From Streptomyces olivoverticillatus (lineage in GTDB: Bacteria; Actinomycetota; Actinomycetes; Streptomycetales; Streptomycetaceae): a stretch of 64,000 bases of DNA. Of the stretch, positions 42,031 through 51,527 are shown piece by piece (the stretch's first letter is position 1; every line of letters begins with the position of its first letter). A model generated the notes under the pieces. The model ran no database searches. It was not told where the DNA came from and saw nothing but the letters and a program-made list of their open reading frames with translations. Both the position numbers and the translations under genes were made by a program. The stretch is taken from assembly GCF_014203555.1 (NCBI RefSeq), contig NZ_JACHJH010000003.1:129362-193361 (forward strand), written 5' to 3'.

Positions 42031-42864
42031 TCAGCCCTTGACGGCGCCCTCGCCGACGCCGCGGAAGAAGTACCGCTGGAGGCAGGTGAACATCACGATG
42101 AGCGGGGCGACGGCGATGACGGTTCCGGCGGCGACCAGCCGGGGGTTCTGCGCGAACGTGCCGTGCAGGAAGTCCAGTCCGACGGTGAGGGTGAAGCGGT
42201 CGGAGTCGGACAGGACGATCAGCGGCCACAGGAAGTCGTCCCACGCCCCCATGAAGGCGAAGATCGCCACGACGGCGAGGGTGCCGCGCACCGACGGCAG
42301 CGCGATGCGCGTGAACCGCTGCCAGACGTTCGCCCCATCGATCACGGCGGCCTCCTCGATCTCGTACGGCACATTGGCGAAGGCGTTCCGCATGAGCAGC
42401 ACGTTCAGCGCGCCCACTGCGCCGGGCAGGACGACGGCGGTGAGGGTGTTGTTGAGGTGGAGGTCGCGCATCATGGTGAACTGCGCGATGACGATCGACT
42501 CCAGCGGCACCAGCAGTGCCGTGACGAAGACGAGCCCCGCGAGCCTGCGGCCGCCGAACCGCAGCCGGGCCAGCGCATAGCCGGCCATGGAGGCGCCGAC
42601 GAGGTTGGTGAGCACGCTGGCGAGGGCGACCTGGAGGGAGTTCAGCGCGTAGTCCCAGACCGGGATGATGTCCGCGACCGCCGTGTAGTTGTGCAGCGTG
42701 GGGTGGCGGGGCAGGAAGCGGGGCGGCGAGGTGTAGACGTCCTCGGTGGTGCCCTTGAGGGACGTCGACAGCTGCCACAGGAATGGGCCGACGGTGACGG
42801 CCAGGACCGCGAGCATCAGCAGGTAGCGCAGCGCCTTCTCCCAGCCGGACGTACGCCACGTCAC
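42031..42864 (-). CDS. Carbohydrate ABC permease, MalG type
   Basis: 277 residues with six membrane helices. The EAA loop appears as EIEEAAVIDGANVWQRFTRIALPSVRGTL, the cytoplasmic contact for the ATPase. N-terminal RYLLMLAVLAVTVGPFLWQLSTSLK is the usual first helix of the MalG group. The start overlaps the stop of the MalF-type permease by 4 bases. No ATPase gene is nearby, so it should use a shared ATPase such as MsiK encoded elsewhere. Confidence 0.92.
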   Translation of the reverse strand: MTWRTSGWEKALRYLLMLAVLAVTVGPFLWQLSTSLKGTTEDVYTSPPRFLPRHPTLHNYTAVADIIPVWDYALNSLQVALASVLTNLVGASMAGYALARLRFGGRRLAGLVFVTALLVPLESIVIAQFTMMRDLHLNNTLTAVVLPGAVGALNVLLMRNAFANVPYEIEEAAVIDGANVWQRFTRIALPSVRGTLAVVAIFAFMGAWDDFLWPLIVLSDSDRFTLTVGLDFLHGTFAQNPRLVAAGTVIAVAPLIVMFTCLQRYFFRGVGEGAVKG

Positions 42865-43742
42865 GGGGCCTCCTTACGGTCCGCGCGCAGGACGAGGAGC
42901 ATCAGCAGCAGCGTGACGGCGAAGACGACCAGCGAGACGGCCGAGGCATAGCCGACCCGGCCGCCGAGGCCGGTGCCGGTGCGCTGGACGAGCATGACGA
43001 GGGTGGTGTCCTGCCCGGCCGGGCCGCCGCTGGGCCCGGCCATCAGGAAGACCTCGGAGAAGACCTTGAACGCCGAGACGGACGACAGGGCGCCGACCAG
43101 CACCATGGTGGAGCGGACGGCAGGGACGGTGACGCTGGTGAAGCGGCGCAGGGCCCCCGCCCCGTCGACGGCCGCGGCCTCGTGCAGCTCGCGGGGGACG
43201 TTCCCGAGCGCCGCGAGGTAGACGACCATGTAGTAGCCCAGGCCCTTCCACACGGTCAGTGCCATGGCGCTCAGCAGCAACAGCCACTCGTCGCCGAGGA
43301 AGTCCACGGGGCCGGTGTCCAGCGCCCGCAGGATGCCGTTGACCAGGCCGCGGTCGTCCAGCATCCAGACCCAGATCAGGGACACCACGACCACGGACGC
43401 CACAACCGGGGTGTAGAAGGCGGACCGGAAGAAGGTGACGCCCGGCAGCTGCTTCTCCACCAGCAGCGCGAGCAACAGCGGCAGCAGCACGGTGAACGGC
43501 ACGACCAGCAGCACATACAGGCCGCTGTTGCGCAGCGCCACCCAGAACTGTTCGTCCTCCAGCATGGCGCGGAAGTTGGCCAGGCCCGTCCAGTGGCCCG
43601 GCGTCAAGGTGCGGGCGTCGGTGAACGCCTTGCCGACGGTGCTCAGAAAGGGATAGAGGGTGAAGGCGGCGGTGACGGCGAGCCCGGGGAGGAGGAAGAG
43701 CCAGGGGCTCGCGGCCCGGTGGGTGCGGATGCGGCCGGCCAT
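42861..43742 (-). CDS. Carbohydrate ABC permease, MalF type
   Basis: 293 residues, six helices. PWLFLLPGLAVTAAFTLYPFLSTV opens the protein, and the EAA loop ELHEAAAVDGAGALRRFTSVTVP is present, with the usual final helix and short charged tail. It forms the heterodimeric channel with the MalG-type partner; it lies 8 bases downstream of the binding-protein gene. By context it imports oligosaccharides, probably N-glycan fragments. Confidence 0.92.
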   Translation of the reverse strand: MAGRIRTHRAASPWLFLLPGLAVTAAFTLYPFLSTVGKAFTDARTLTPGHWTGLANFRAMLEDEQFWVALRNSGLYVLLVVPFTVLLPLLLALLVEKQLPGVTFFRSAFYTPVVASVVVVSLIWVWMLDDRGLVNGILRALDTGPVDFLGDEWLLLLSAMALTVWKGLGYYMVVYLAALGNVPRELHEAAAVDGAGALRRFTSVTVPAVRSTMVLVGALSSVSAFKVFSEVFLMAGPSGGPAGQDTTLVMLVQRTGTGLGGRVGYASAVSLVVFAVTLLLMLLVLRADRKEAP

Positions 43743-43750
43743 GGCGCGGT

Positions 43751-45046
43751 TCAGCCCTGCCGGAGCAGCTTGTTGCTCTGCGCGGCCGCGTCGTCCAGTG
43801 CCTGCCGGGGCGACTTCTTGCCCTGCAGGGCCTTGGCCACCTCATTGCGCAGGATCGTCTTCATTTCGTCGCTCATCACCACCGGCGTGTAATTGACCGC
43901 GCCTTTCAGCATCTTCGCCGAGGCCACCCTGACCCGGCCCTCGTCGGTGCCGTCCTCCTTCGTCCAGTACGGGTCGTCCAGCGAGCCCTTGGTGCTGGGG
44001 AAGATGGCGACCTTGTGGGCGAAGGCCTCCTGTTGTTGTTTCCCGGTGACGAAATGCGCGAAGGCGATCGCCGCCGCCTTGTGCTTGCTCCGGCTGTTGA
44101 CGGCCAGGCCCATCACGTACATGTTCGGCTTGCCCGTGTTGTTGGGCGCGTCGGTGATGCCCAGATTGCGGTACAGGCTGGGTGCGTTCTCCTTGAACGT
44201 CTCCAGGTCGTGCGCCCCGCCCGGATTCATCGCGACCTTCTGTTCCAGGAACTTCTGGCCCGATTTCTCGGGGGTGTTGGTGAGCGCCTGCGGGTCGAGC
44301 CCGCCGTGTTCGTAGAGGTCCTTGTATTTGGTCAGCAGCTCGACGCCCTTGGGCTCGTCGTACGTGAACTTCGTCGCGTCCGCGTTCATCAGCTGCACCC
44401 CGTAGCGGCCGAAGTCCTCGATCGACGGGGTGGCGGCGAGAGTGGCGGTCTTCCCGCCGGACTGCCGGGCCATGCGGTCGGCGTCGGCGAACAGCTCGCC
44501 GTAGCTCCTGGGCGGCCGCTCCGGGTCGAGCCCGGAATCCCGGAACAGCGTCTTGTTGTAGAACAGCGGTCCGGTGTTGAGATACCAGGGGAAGGCGTAC
44601 GAACCTCCCAGGCCCGGGAGGGAGTTGCCCTGCCATGCCTCGGGGGTGTATTCGCCCTTGAAGCGGGCTGCGGCCTTCTCCTTGTCCAGGTTCGTCAGCA
44701 GACCGGCCTTGGCCAGCGGATAGGAGAGATCGGGCGAGACATTGACGACGTCGGGCAGCGTCCCGGCACCGGCGTCGGCGCTGAGCTTGTCGGCGTAGTG
44801 CTCGGCCGGCTGGTCGAGCCAGGCGACCTTGACGTCCGGATTCTGCTTCTCGAAATCCCGGACCAGGCCCTCGAAGTAGTCCTTGAACTTGGCGCGGAGA
44901 TTCCAGGTCTGAAAGGTGATCTTTCCCTCGGCCTTGCCGTCCGCGCTGCTTCCGCCGTCGTCCCCGCCGGATCCGCAGGCGGTCAGCGTCAGAGCGGAGA
45001 CGAGCAGCGCGGCGGTGGCCGAGGCGGCTCTGCGTAAGGGAGGCAT
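43751..45046 (-). CDS. Carbohydrate ABC solute-binding lipoprotein
   Basis: 431 residues. Lipobox LTAC with the lipidated Cys at residue 24, then a Gly/Ser/Asp-rich tether and a family 1 extracellular binding domain (ITFQTWNLRAKFKDYFEGLVRDFEKQNPDVKV). Aromatic residues likely to stack on sugars are frequent (YAFPWYLNTGPLFYN). It is the first gene of the importer/glycosidase operon, 100 bases from a LacI-type palindrome. The ligand is most likely a mannose-containing glycan released by the GH85 enzyme; this is inference. Confidence 0.92.
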   Translation of the reverse strand: MPPLRRAASATAALLVSALTLTACGSGGDDGGSSADGKAEGKITFQTWNLRAKFKDYFEGLVRDFEKQNPDVKVAWLDQPAEHYADKLSADAGAGTLPDVVNVSPDLSYPLAKAGLLTNLDKEKAAARFKGEYTPEAWQGNSLPGLGGSYAFPWYLNTGPLFYNKTLFRDSGLDPERPPRSYGELFADADRMARQSGGKTATLAATPSIEDFGRYGVQLMNADATKFTYDEPKGVELLTKYKDLYEHGGLDPQALTNTPEKSGQKFLEQKVAMNPGGAHDLETFKENAPSLYRNLGITDAPNNTGKPNMYVMGLAVNSRSKHKAAAIAFAHFVTGKQQQEAFAHKVAIFPSTKGSLDDPYWTKEDGTDEGRVRVASAKMLKGAVNYTPVVMSDEMKTILRNEVAKALQGKKSPRQALDDAAAQSNKLLRQG

Positions 45047-45145
45047 GGCCGTGGGTCTCCTTCGGTCGGGCCGGGAGTCGGCGGTCCAAAACCTGCACCC
45101 GTGAAGGGAGTCCCGTCAATACGTCGGGCACGACTTCCGCAAGGA

Positions 45146-45161
45146 ACTAATGCGCTTTAGT
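45146..45161. promoter_or_regulatory. LacI-type operator
   Basis: ACTAATGCGCTTTAGT is a 16-base palindrome centred on GCGC with one mismatched pair, in an AT-richer patch between the divergent binding-protein gene (start 45046) and the LacI gene (start 45221). Centre CG and length fit LacI-family sites. Confidence 0.72.
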
Positions 45162-45220
45162 GTGTTGGTCCGCAATGGGCGGGTGAATGCACGCTCATGC
45201 GCCCGAGGAGAGGGGCAGTC

Positions 45221-46270
45221 ATGCGCCGAACGCCCGCCCGGCGTCCGACGATCAAGGACATCGCGCGCCGGGCGGGCGTCTCCGAGAGCGCCGTGTCCTT
45301 CGCGCTCAACGGCCGTCCCGGAGTGTCCGCCGCCACCCGCGACCGGGTGCGGCGCGTCGCCGAACAGCTGGGCTGGCAGCCCAGCACGGCGGCCCGGGCC
45401 CTGTCCGGGGAGGGCTCGGCCACCGTCGGGCTGGTGCTGGCCCGCCCTGCCCGGACGCTCGGCGTCGAGTCGTTCTTCCTGCAGCTCGTCTCCGGGGTGC
45501 AGGAGGCGCTGGCCGCACGCCGCTTGGGGCTGCTCTTCCAGGTCGTGGAGGACACGGACGCCGAGTGCGCGCTCTACCGCCGCTGGTGGGCCGAGCACCG
45601 CGTGGACGGGCTGCTCGTCGTCGATCCGCGGGACGGCGACCCGCGACCCGCGCTGCTCGCGGAACTTGGCCTGCCCGCCGTGCTCATCGGCGCCCCCGGC
45701 CACGGCACCGCCCCGCACGGCGGTGCCCTCTCCACCCTCTGGGCCGACGACACCGGCGCTATGGCCTCGATCGTGGACCATCTGCACACCCTGGGTCACC
45801 GGCGCATCGTGCACATCGCGGGCCTGCCGGGCCTCGCCCACACCCGGCGCCGCATCGAGTCCCTGCGCGCCGAGGCCGGCCGCCGCGGCCTGCCGGAGGT
45901 GACGTCCCTGACCACCGACTACTCCGACGCGCAGGGCGCCGAGGCCACCCGGCGCGTCCTGGCCGCCGACCCCCCGCCCACCGCGATCGTCTACGACAAC
46001 GACGTGATGGCGGTGGCCGGGCTCGCCGTGGCCGCCGAGCGCGGCGTGTCCGTACCCGGCGAGCTCTCCCTCATCGCCTGGGACGACTCGGTTCTCTGCC
46101 GCAACACCCACCCCGCCGTCACCGCGCTGGTCCGGGACACGGCGGCGTTCGGCAGGCGCGCGGCCGAACACCTCGTCGCACTCCTCGACGGCGGCCCCGC
46201 CCTCGACGTCCGCGACCCGCTCCCACGCCTCGCACCCCGCGGCAGCACCGGACCCGCCCCCGGGCCGTGA
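45221..46270 (+). CDS. LacI family regulator of the N-glycan locus
   Basis: 349 residues from the ATG at 45221, preceded by GAGGAGAGGGG. N-terminal helix-turn-helix TIKDIARRAGVSESAVSFALNGRPGVS and hinge PSTAARALSGEGS, then the periplasmic-binding-like sensor domain (VGLVLARPARTLG, DGLLVVDPRDGD, TAIVYDNDVMAVAGL, LIAWDDSVLC). It is divergent from the binding-protein gene with the palindrome at 45146-45161 between, so it probably represses the importer/glycosidase operon and itself until a glycan-derived sugar binds. Confidence 0.93.
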   Translation: MRRTPARRPTIKDIARRAGVSESAVSFALNGRPGVSAATRDRVRRVAEQLGWQPSTAARALSGEGSATVGLVLARPARTLGVESFFLQLVSGVQEALAARRLGLLFQVVEDTDAECALYRRWWAEHRVDGLLVVDPRDGDPRPALLAELGLPAVLIGAPGHGTAPHGGALSTLWADDTGAMASIVDHLHTLGHRRIVHIAGLPGLAHTRRRIESLRAEAGRRGLPEVTSLTTDYSDAQGAEATRRVLAADPPPTAIVYDNDVMAVAGLAVAAERGVSVPGELSLIAWDDSVLCRNTHPAVTALVRDTAAFGRRAAEHLVALLDGGPALDVRDPLPRLAPRGSTGPAPGP

Positions 46271-46295
46271 CCCAGGACGGCCGGGCCTTACGGAC

Positions 46296-49200
46296 TCAGC
46301 GCTGCCGGACCAGCGGGAACGGCAGCGTCTCCCGGATCGACAGGCCCGTCAGGAACATCACCAGCCGGTCCACGCCGATGCCCAGCCCGCCCGTCGGCGG
46401 CATCGCGTATTCGAGGGCGCGCAGGAAGTCCTCGTCGAGCTCCATGGCCTCCGGGTCGCCGCCCGCCGCCAGCAGCGACTGCGCGGTCAGCCGCCGGCGC
46501 TGCTCCACGGGGTCGATGAGCTCCGAGTAGGCCGTGCCCAGTTCGGTGCCGAACGCCACCAGGTCCCAGCGCTCGGCGAGCCGGGGATCGGCCCGGTGCG
46601 GGCGGGTGAGCGGCGAGACGTCGGTGGGGAAGTCCTTGAAGAACACCGGCAGCGTGGTCCGCTCCTCCACCAGCCGCTCGTACATCTCCAGCACGATCTC
46701 GCCCCGCCCGGTCTCCGCCCGGAACGGCACGCCCGCCGCGTCGCAGTGGCGGCGCAGCACCTCGGCGGGAGTGTCCGGCCCGACCTCCTCGCCGAGCGCC
46801 TCCGAGAGGGCCCCGTAGACGGTCTTGACCGGCCAGCTGCCCGAGATGTCGTGCTCGACGAGCTTGCCCGAGCCGTCGCCGGCCGCCCGCAGCACGAAGG
46901 GCGAGCCGTGCGCGGCGACGGCCGCCTGCTGGATCAGCTCGCGCGTCAGGTCCAGCATCACGTCGTAGTCGGCGAACGCCTGATACGCCTCCAGCATCGT
47001 GAACTCGGGGTTGTGCTTGTAGGACACGCCCTCGTTGCGGAAGGTACGGCCCAGCTCGAAGACCTTCTCCATGCCGCCGACGCACAGCCGCTTGAGATAC
47101 AGCTCGGGCGCGATGCGCAGATACAGGTCGAGGTCGTAGGCGTTGATGTGGGTGGTGAACGGCCGGGCGTTCGCGCCGCCGTGCACCGCTTGGAGCATCG
47201 GCGTCTCGACCTCCAGGAAGCCGCGGTCGAGCAGGCCCTGGCGCAGCGCCTGCACCGCGGCGCAGCGGGCCCGCACGGTCCGGCGGGTCTCGGGCGAGAC
47301 GGCGAGGTCCACATAGCGCATCCGGACCCGGGTCTCCGGGTCGCTCAGCCCGCGCAGCTTGTGCGGCAAGGGGCGCAGGCACTTGGCGGTCATCCGCACG
47401 CGGGTGACGAAGACGGTGAGCTCACCGTGGTCGGTGGTGCCGACCTCGCCCTCGGCCTCGATGTGGTCGCCGAGGTCGATGTGCCGGGCGAAGCGCCGCA
47501 GGCACTCCTCGCCCGAGCCGTCCCGGGTGAGGGTCAGCTGCAGATCGCCGGACCAGTCGCGCAGCACGGCGAAGGCGACGCCGCCGTGGTTGCGTACGAG
47601 CATCACCCGCCCGGCCACGGTGACGCGCTCGCCGGTGCGGACCGAGGACGGCAGCCCGGGGTGCGCGGCCCGGACGGCGGCGAGGGTGTGCGTACGGCGG
47701 GCGTCCACGGGATAGGGCTCGACGCCCGCGGCGCGCAGCAGCTCCAGCTTGTGCCGCCGCACCCTGACTTGTTCGGGCAGGCCCGCCTGCTCCGCGGCCT
47801 CCGCCGCCAGAGCCGCCCCCGTGCTGGTGACGAAGCCCAGTTCGCTCACGGGCGGCAGCCCGGCCGTGGACACCGGGCTGGTGATGCCCCGGACCCGGCC
47901 CCGGCTCCACAGCTTGCCCAGGCTCGGCACCGAGACGAACCCCTCCGCGATGCCCGCTGCCAGCCCGATCCTGGCCAGCGCCCCGGCGTCGGCGTAGGAC
48001 AGGAAACGGGGGTGCCACTCGGGGTCGTACTTGACGTTGGAACGGTAGAGCGCCTCCAGCTGCCACCACTTGGAGAAGAACAGCAGCAGCTTCCGCCACA
48101 GCCGCAGCACCGGCCCCGCGCCGATCCGCGCCCCTTCCTGGAACGCGGCACGGAAGACGGCGAAGTTCAAGGAGATGCGCTTGATGCCGAACTTCCCGGC
48201 CTGTCCGCACAGCTGGGCGACCATGAACTCCATGACCCCGTTGGGCGCGGCCCGGTCACGGCGCATCACGTCCAGCGAGACGCCGTCGCGGCCCCACGGC
48301 ACGAACGACAGCAGCGCGATCATGTTTCCGTCGCTGTCGAAGGCCTCGACGAGCAGGCAGTCGCCGTCGGCCGGATCGCCCAGGCGCCCCAGCGCCATCG
48401 AGAAGCCGCGCTCGGTCTCGGTGTCGCGCCAGGCGTCCGCGCGCCGGATGACCTCGCCCATCTCCTCGTCGGTGAGTGCGGCGTGGCGGCGGATGCGGGT
48501 GGTCGCGCCCGTGCGCTCGACGCGGTTGACGGCCTGGCGGGTGATCCGCATCTTGCGGCCTTCGAGGTCGAAGGAGGCGATCTGGAGGATGGCCTCGTCG
48601 CCCAGCTGGAGGGCGCCCAGGCCCGCCCGGGCGTAGGCCCGGGCGCCGTCCTCGCTGGCCCCCATCACCGCCGGCTGCCAGCCGTAGCGGCCCGCCAGCG
48701 ACAGCCAGGCGTCGATGGCGGGGGCCCAGCTCTCGGGATCCCCGAGCGGGTCGCCGGAGGCCAGGCAGACCCCGGCCTCGACGCGGTAGGTGACGGCGGC
48801 CTTGCCGCTGGGGGAGAAGACGACGGCCTTGTCCCGGCGGGTCGCGAAGTAGCCGAGGGAGTCCCGGCCGCCGTAGTGGCCGAGGAGGGTGCGGATGCGG
48901 AGCTCTTCGTCGTCGTGCAGGGCGGCGACCAGGCGCTGCGAGCGGAAGAGCGTCATGGCGGCGTTGAGCAGCGCCAGCGCGCCGAGCAGCCCCAGCAGGA
49001 AGTAGACCCAGTGCGGCGGGTGCCCGGCGAAGTGCCGGCCACCGACCAGCCCGCCGCACACCTTGTTGGCGGCGAACAGCAGCCGGTTGCCGCCGCCGCG
49101 CTCCAGAGAACCCGGGAAGAGCGACACCAGGCCCCAGCCGATGACGATGGCCACGGCGAGCCCGGCCACCAGCACCAGCAGGGCGCGCAGGAACGCACCC

Positions 49201-49667
49201 CGCCGCGAGGCCGCGTAGAACTCGCGGCGGGCCAGCACCAGGACCGTCAGCGCCACGGCGCAGACGGCCAGCGAGGGGATTATGTCCCAATAGCCCACGG
49301 CGAGCAGCAGCGCATCCGCGAGCAGGAGCAACGCCAGATAGCCGAGGACGAACCAGAGCGCGACCCGCTTGCGGGCGGCCATCGCGGTGGCCAGCAGCAG
49401 CAAGAAGACGGCGTAGGCCAGATTGGCGGCGGTGGGCACCGTCAGGACGGACAGGCCGTAGACCACGGGGCGGGCCGCCCGCCGCAGCGGCAGGATCAGC
49501 GAGGTGAGCGCGCAGAAGAGCCCCAGCAGGCCGAAGAAGATCGCGAAACCGTTGGGCACCCGGTGCAGGAAGCGCTGCCAGGCGGAGACCAGCTCACTGT
49601 GCTCGGCCGTTTCCTGGATCGTTTCCTGCCCCGGGACCGGTCCGCGGTCCCCGGCTGTGCGGCTCAT
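46296..49667 (-). CDS. lysX: Bifunctional lysyl-tRNA synthetase / lysylphosphatidylglycerol synthase LysX
   Basis: 1123 residues. The N-terminal part has about seven membrane helices (residues about 38-240), then an MprF-like transferase domain (about 270-590; GISLNFAVFR-like block at KRISLNFAVFRAAFQEG). The C-terminal part (about 620-1123) is a class II lysyl-tRNA synthetase: OB fold, motif 1 near FLEVETPML, motif 2 FRNEGVSYKHNPEFTMLE, motif 3 GLGIGVDRLVMF. It charges tRNA-Lys and transfers lysine to phosphatidylglycerol, lowering membrane negative charge and giving resistance to cationic peptides. The fusion is normal for actinobacteria. It converges on lacI with 25 bases between. Confidence 0.95.
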   Translation of the reverse strand: MSRTAGDRGPVPGQETIQETAEHSELVSAWQRFLHRVPNGFAIFFGLLGLFCALTSLILPLRRAARPVVYGLSVLTVPTAANLAYAVFLLLLATAMAARKRVALWFVLGYLALLLLADALLLAVGYWDIIPSLAVCAVALTVLVLARREFYAASRRGAFLRALLVLVAGLAVAIVIGWGLVSLFPGSLERGGGNRLLFAANKVCGGLVGGRHFAGHPPHWVYFLLGLLGALALLNAAMTLFRSQRLVAALHDDEELRIRTLLGHYGGRDSLGYFATRRDKAVVFSPSGKAAVTYRVEAGVCLASGDPLGDPESWAPAIDAWLSLAGRYGWQPAVMGASEDGARAYARAGLGALQLGDEAILQIASFDLEGRKMRITRQAVNRVERTGATTRIRRHAALTDEEMGEVIRRADAWRDTETERGFSMALGRLGDPADGDCLLVEAFDSDGNMIALLSFVPWGRDGVSLDVMRRDRAAPNGVMEFMVAQLCGQAGKFGIKRISLNFAVFRAAFQEGARIGAGPVLRLWRKLLLFFSKWWQLEALYRSNVKYDPEWHPRFLSYADAGALARIGLAAGIAEGFVSVPSLGKLWSRGRVRGITSPVSTAGLPPVSELGFVTSTGAALAAEAAEQAGLPEQVRVRRHKLELLRAAGVEPYPVDARRTHTLAAVRAAHPGLPSSVRTGERVTVAGRVMLVRNHGGVAFAVLRDWSGDLQLTLTRDGSGEECLRRFARHIDLGDHIEAEGEVGTTDHGELTVFVTRVRMTAKCLRPLPHKLRGLSDPETRVRMRYVDLAVSPETRRTVRARCAAVQALRQGLLDRGFLEVETPMLQAVHGGANARPFTTHINAYDLDLYLRIAPELYLKRLCVGGMEKVFELGRTFRNEGVSYKHNPEFTMLEAYQAFADYDVMLDLTRELIQQAAVAAHGSPFVLRAAGDGSGKLVEHDISGSWPVKTVYGALSEALGEEVGPDTPAEVLRRHCDAAGVPFRAETGRGEIVLEMYERLVEERTTLPVFFKDFPTDVSPLTRPHRADPRLAERWDLVAFGTELGTAYSELIDPVEQRRRLTAQSLLAAGGDPEAMELDEDFLRALEYAMPPTGGLGIGVDRLVMFLTGLSIRETLPFPLVRQR

Positions 49668-49721
49668 TCCGTCAGCCTAGGCAGGCCGCGGGTCCCGCGC
49701 CTGTCGAATGCCACGCGCATC

Positions 49722-49740
49722 CATACCCGAATGGAGTATG
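49722..49740. promoter_or_regulatory. Imperfect palindrome in the lysX upstream region
   Basis: CATAC and GTATG arms (49722-49726, 49736-49740) are separated by 9 bases, between the divergent lysX start and the small membrane-protein gene. A possible regulator site; no family can be named. Confidence 0.3.
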
Positions 49741-49813
49741 CCTGCCGCGCAGGTCGGGGCGGTCCAATAGGCGAGACTGACCAACAACCGCAGCTCCTTC
49801 GAGGAGGTCCGCC

Positions 49814-50008
49814 ATGGCCGTTTCGATCTCCGTGGTCCTACTGCTTCTGATCCTGGCGGTGGTGTTCCTGCGCAATGGAGGGCTGCGCCTCTCGCATGCG
49901 CTGGTCTGTGTCCTGCTCGGGTTCCTCCTGGCGAGTTCGAGCGTGGCGCCCACCATCTCCAACGGCATCTCGGCCACGGCGGAGATCGTCAGCGGCGTAC
50001 GGCCCTGA
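49814..50008 (+). CDS. Small membrane protein
   Basis: 64 residues. Two hydrophobic helices (VSISVVLLLLILAVVFL and HALVCVLLGFLLASSSVAPT) joined by a short basic turn, ending in an amphipathic tail. GAGGAGG precedes the ATG at good spacing. Similar two-helix proteins with a GFFLAS(T)-type second helix are common in streptomycetes, with unknown function. It converges on the encapsulin genes and faces lysX; no link is proven. Confidence 0.72.
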   Translation: MAVSISVVLLLLILAVVFLRNGGLRLSHALVCVLLGFLLASSSVAPTISNGISATAEIVSGVRP

Positions 50009-50075
50009 CGGGCGCCGTGCCCGTCAGTGACCGCAGCTGCCTTGGCCGGTCGGACGGCCCGACCACTGTGGGGGG

Positions 50076-51482
50076 TCAGCGTCCGATCTCGACGTCCTCC
50101 AGGACGCCCAGCGCGTCCGGCACCAGGATGGCCGCCGAGTAGTAGGCGCTGACCAGGTAGGACGAGACCGCCTGCTCGTTGATGCCCATGAAGCGGACGT
50201 TGAGGCTGGGCTGGTACTCGTCGGGGATGCCGGTCTGGTGCAGGCCGACGACGCCCTGGTTCTCCTCGCCCGTGCGCATGGCGAGGATGGAGCTCGTCCC
50301 CGTGTCGCTGATGGGGATCTTGTTGCAGGGCAGCAGGGGGACGCCGCGCCAGGAGCGGACGGCGCTGCCGAGCACCTCGATGTTCTTGGGGTAGAGGCCG
50401 CGGTTGTTGCACTCGCGGCCGAACGCGGCGATGGTGCGCGGGTGTGCCAGCAGGAACTGGGTCTTGCGGCGCCGGGAGAGCAGCTCGTCGAGGTCGTCGG
50501 GGGTGGGTGGGCCGCTGCGGGTGTGGATGCGCTGGCCGAGGTCGGCGTTGTGGAGGAGGCCGAATTCCCGGTTGTTGACCATCTCGTGTTCCTGGCGTTC
50601 GCGCAGGGCTTCGATGGTGAGGCGGAGTTGCTGTTCGAGCTGGTTCATCGGCTCGTTGTAGAGGTCGGCGACGCGGGTGTGGACCCTCAGCACCGTCTGC
50701 GCCACGCTCAACTCGTACTCGCGAGGCTTGAGTTCGTAGTCGACGAAGGTGCCGGGGATGGCGGGCTCGCCGCTGTGCCCGGAGGTGATGGCGATATCGG
50801 CCTCGCCCCGCTTGTTGGCGGGCGGCGTGGGCCGGGAGGCGAAGTCGTCGACGTGGGCCCGCAGGGCGGGCGAGCGGTCGGCCAGCTCCTGGAATGTCTG
50901 CACGGGGAGCGTCAGAACGGTGCAGCGTGTCAGGGCGCGTACGGTGAAGTGCCAGGTGCCGTCCGGCTCCAGGGGCACGCGCTCGCCGAAGTAGTCGCCG
51001 TCGGCCAGGGTGCCGAGCGTGGTCTCGTCCCCGTATTCGCCGGTGCCCGTCTTGGTGAGCTTGCCGTGGGCGATCAGGAAGACCTGGTCGGCGGGCTGGC
51101 CGGCCTCCACCAAGGTGTCTCCCGGCGCGTACTGCCGCTGGACGAATCCGTCCGCCAGCGCCTCCAGGGTGTCGCTGTCACCGAACCCGCGCAGCAGCGG
51201 CAGCTCTCCGAGCTCCGGGGGGATGACCCGTACCTCGGTGCCAGTCGAGGTGAACTCGACGCGGCCGTCCCCGACGGTATAGCTCAGCCGCCTGTTGACC
51301 CGGTACGTGCCGGCCGACACCTGCACCCAGGGCAGCACCCGCAGCAGCCAGCGCGAGGAGATCCCGCGCATCTGCGGTACGGACTTGGTGGTCGTGGCGA
51401 GCTGGCGTGCGGCGTCGGTGCCGAGGCTCAGCTGGGACCGGTCCTGCTGGTCGGAGTGCTCCGGCTCCACTGACGTGGTCAT
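50076..51482 (-). CDS. Family 2B encapsulin shell protein with cyclic-nucleotide-binding insert, copy 1
   Basis: 468 residues. HK97-fold shell protein of the family 2B type (formerly called major membrane protein I): [23 protein letters not shown] near the N terminus, and the C-terminal [32 protein letters not shown] block. A cNMP-binding domain (residues about 94-215) is inserted, with the phosphate cassette [14 protein letters not shown]. Family 2B shells elsewhere package terpenoid enzymes such as 2-methylisoborneol synthase; no cargo gene is seen here. Start MTTSVEP is shared with copy 2. It lies downstream of copy 2, 207 bases apart. Family firm; cargo and ligand unknown. Confidence 0.93.
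   Translation of the reverse strand: MTTSVEPEHSDQQDRSQLSLGTDAARQLATTTKSVPQMRGISSRWLLRVLPWVQVSAGTYRVNRRLSYTVGDGRVEFTSTGTEVRVIPPELGELPLLRGFGDSDTLEALADGFVQRQYAPGDTLVEAGQPADQVFLIAHGKLTKTGTGEYGDETTLGTLADGDYFGERVPLEPDGTWHFTVRALTRCTVLTLPVQTFQELADRSPALRAHVDDFASRPTPPANKRGEADIAITSGHSGEPAIPGTFVDYELKPREYELSVAQTVLRVHTRVADLYNEPMNQLEQQLRLTIEALRERQEHEMVNNREFGLLHNADLGQRIHTRSGPPTPDDLDELLSRRRKTQFLLAHPRTIAAFGRECNNRGLYPKNIEVLGSAVRSWRGVPLLPCNKIPISDTGTSSILAMRTGEENQGVVGLHQTGIPDEYQPSLNVRFMGINEQAVSSYLVSAYYSAAILVPDALGVLEDVEIGR
50485..50710. repeat. 226-base near-identical block, copy in encapsulin 1
   Basis: Bases 50485-50710 and 52102-52327 differ at only two positions by my alignment (G/C in the GCTGCGG-TGTGG stretch and C/T after CATCGG), while the flanking parts of the two genes are clearly diverged. 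The block encodes the [18 protein letters not shown] to SGPPTPDDL region of the shell. Identity extends to silent sites. Confidence 0.9.
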
Positions 51483-51502
51483 AAGTGATGATCACCCATC
51501 TG

Positions 51503-51527
51503 TGCGATACAGGGACTGCGATACAGG
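51503..51527. repeat. Direct repeat upstream of encapsulin 1
   Basis: TGCGATACAGG occurs at 51503-51513 and 51517-51527, 14 bases apart, 21 bases upstream of the encapsulin 1 start. It is a possible regulator or promoter element in the 207-base gap between the two shell genes; copy 2 has no equivalent. Confidence 0.4.

Noticed and set aside
46596..49850. A 1084-codon plus-strand open frame opposite lysX
   Set aside because: Shadow of the LysX fusion gene, low-complexity Gln/Gly/Val/Arg composition, no family resemblance.
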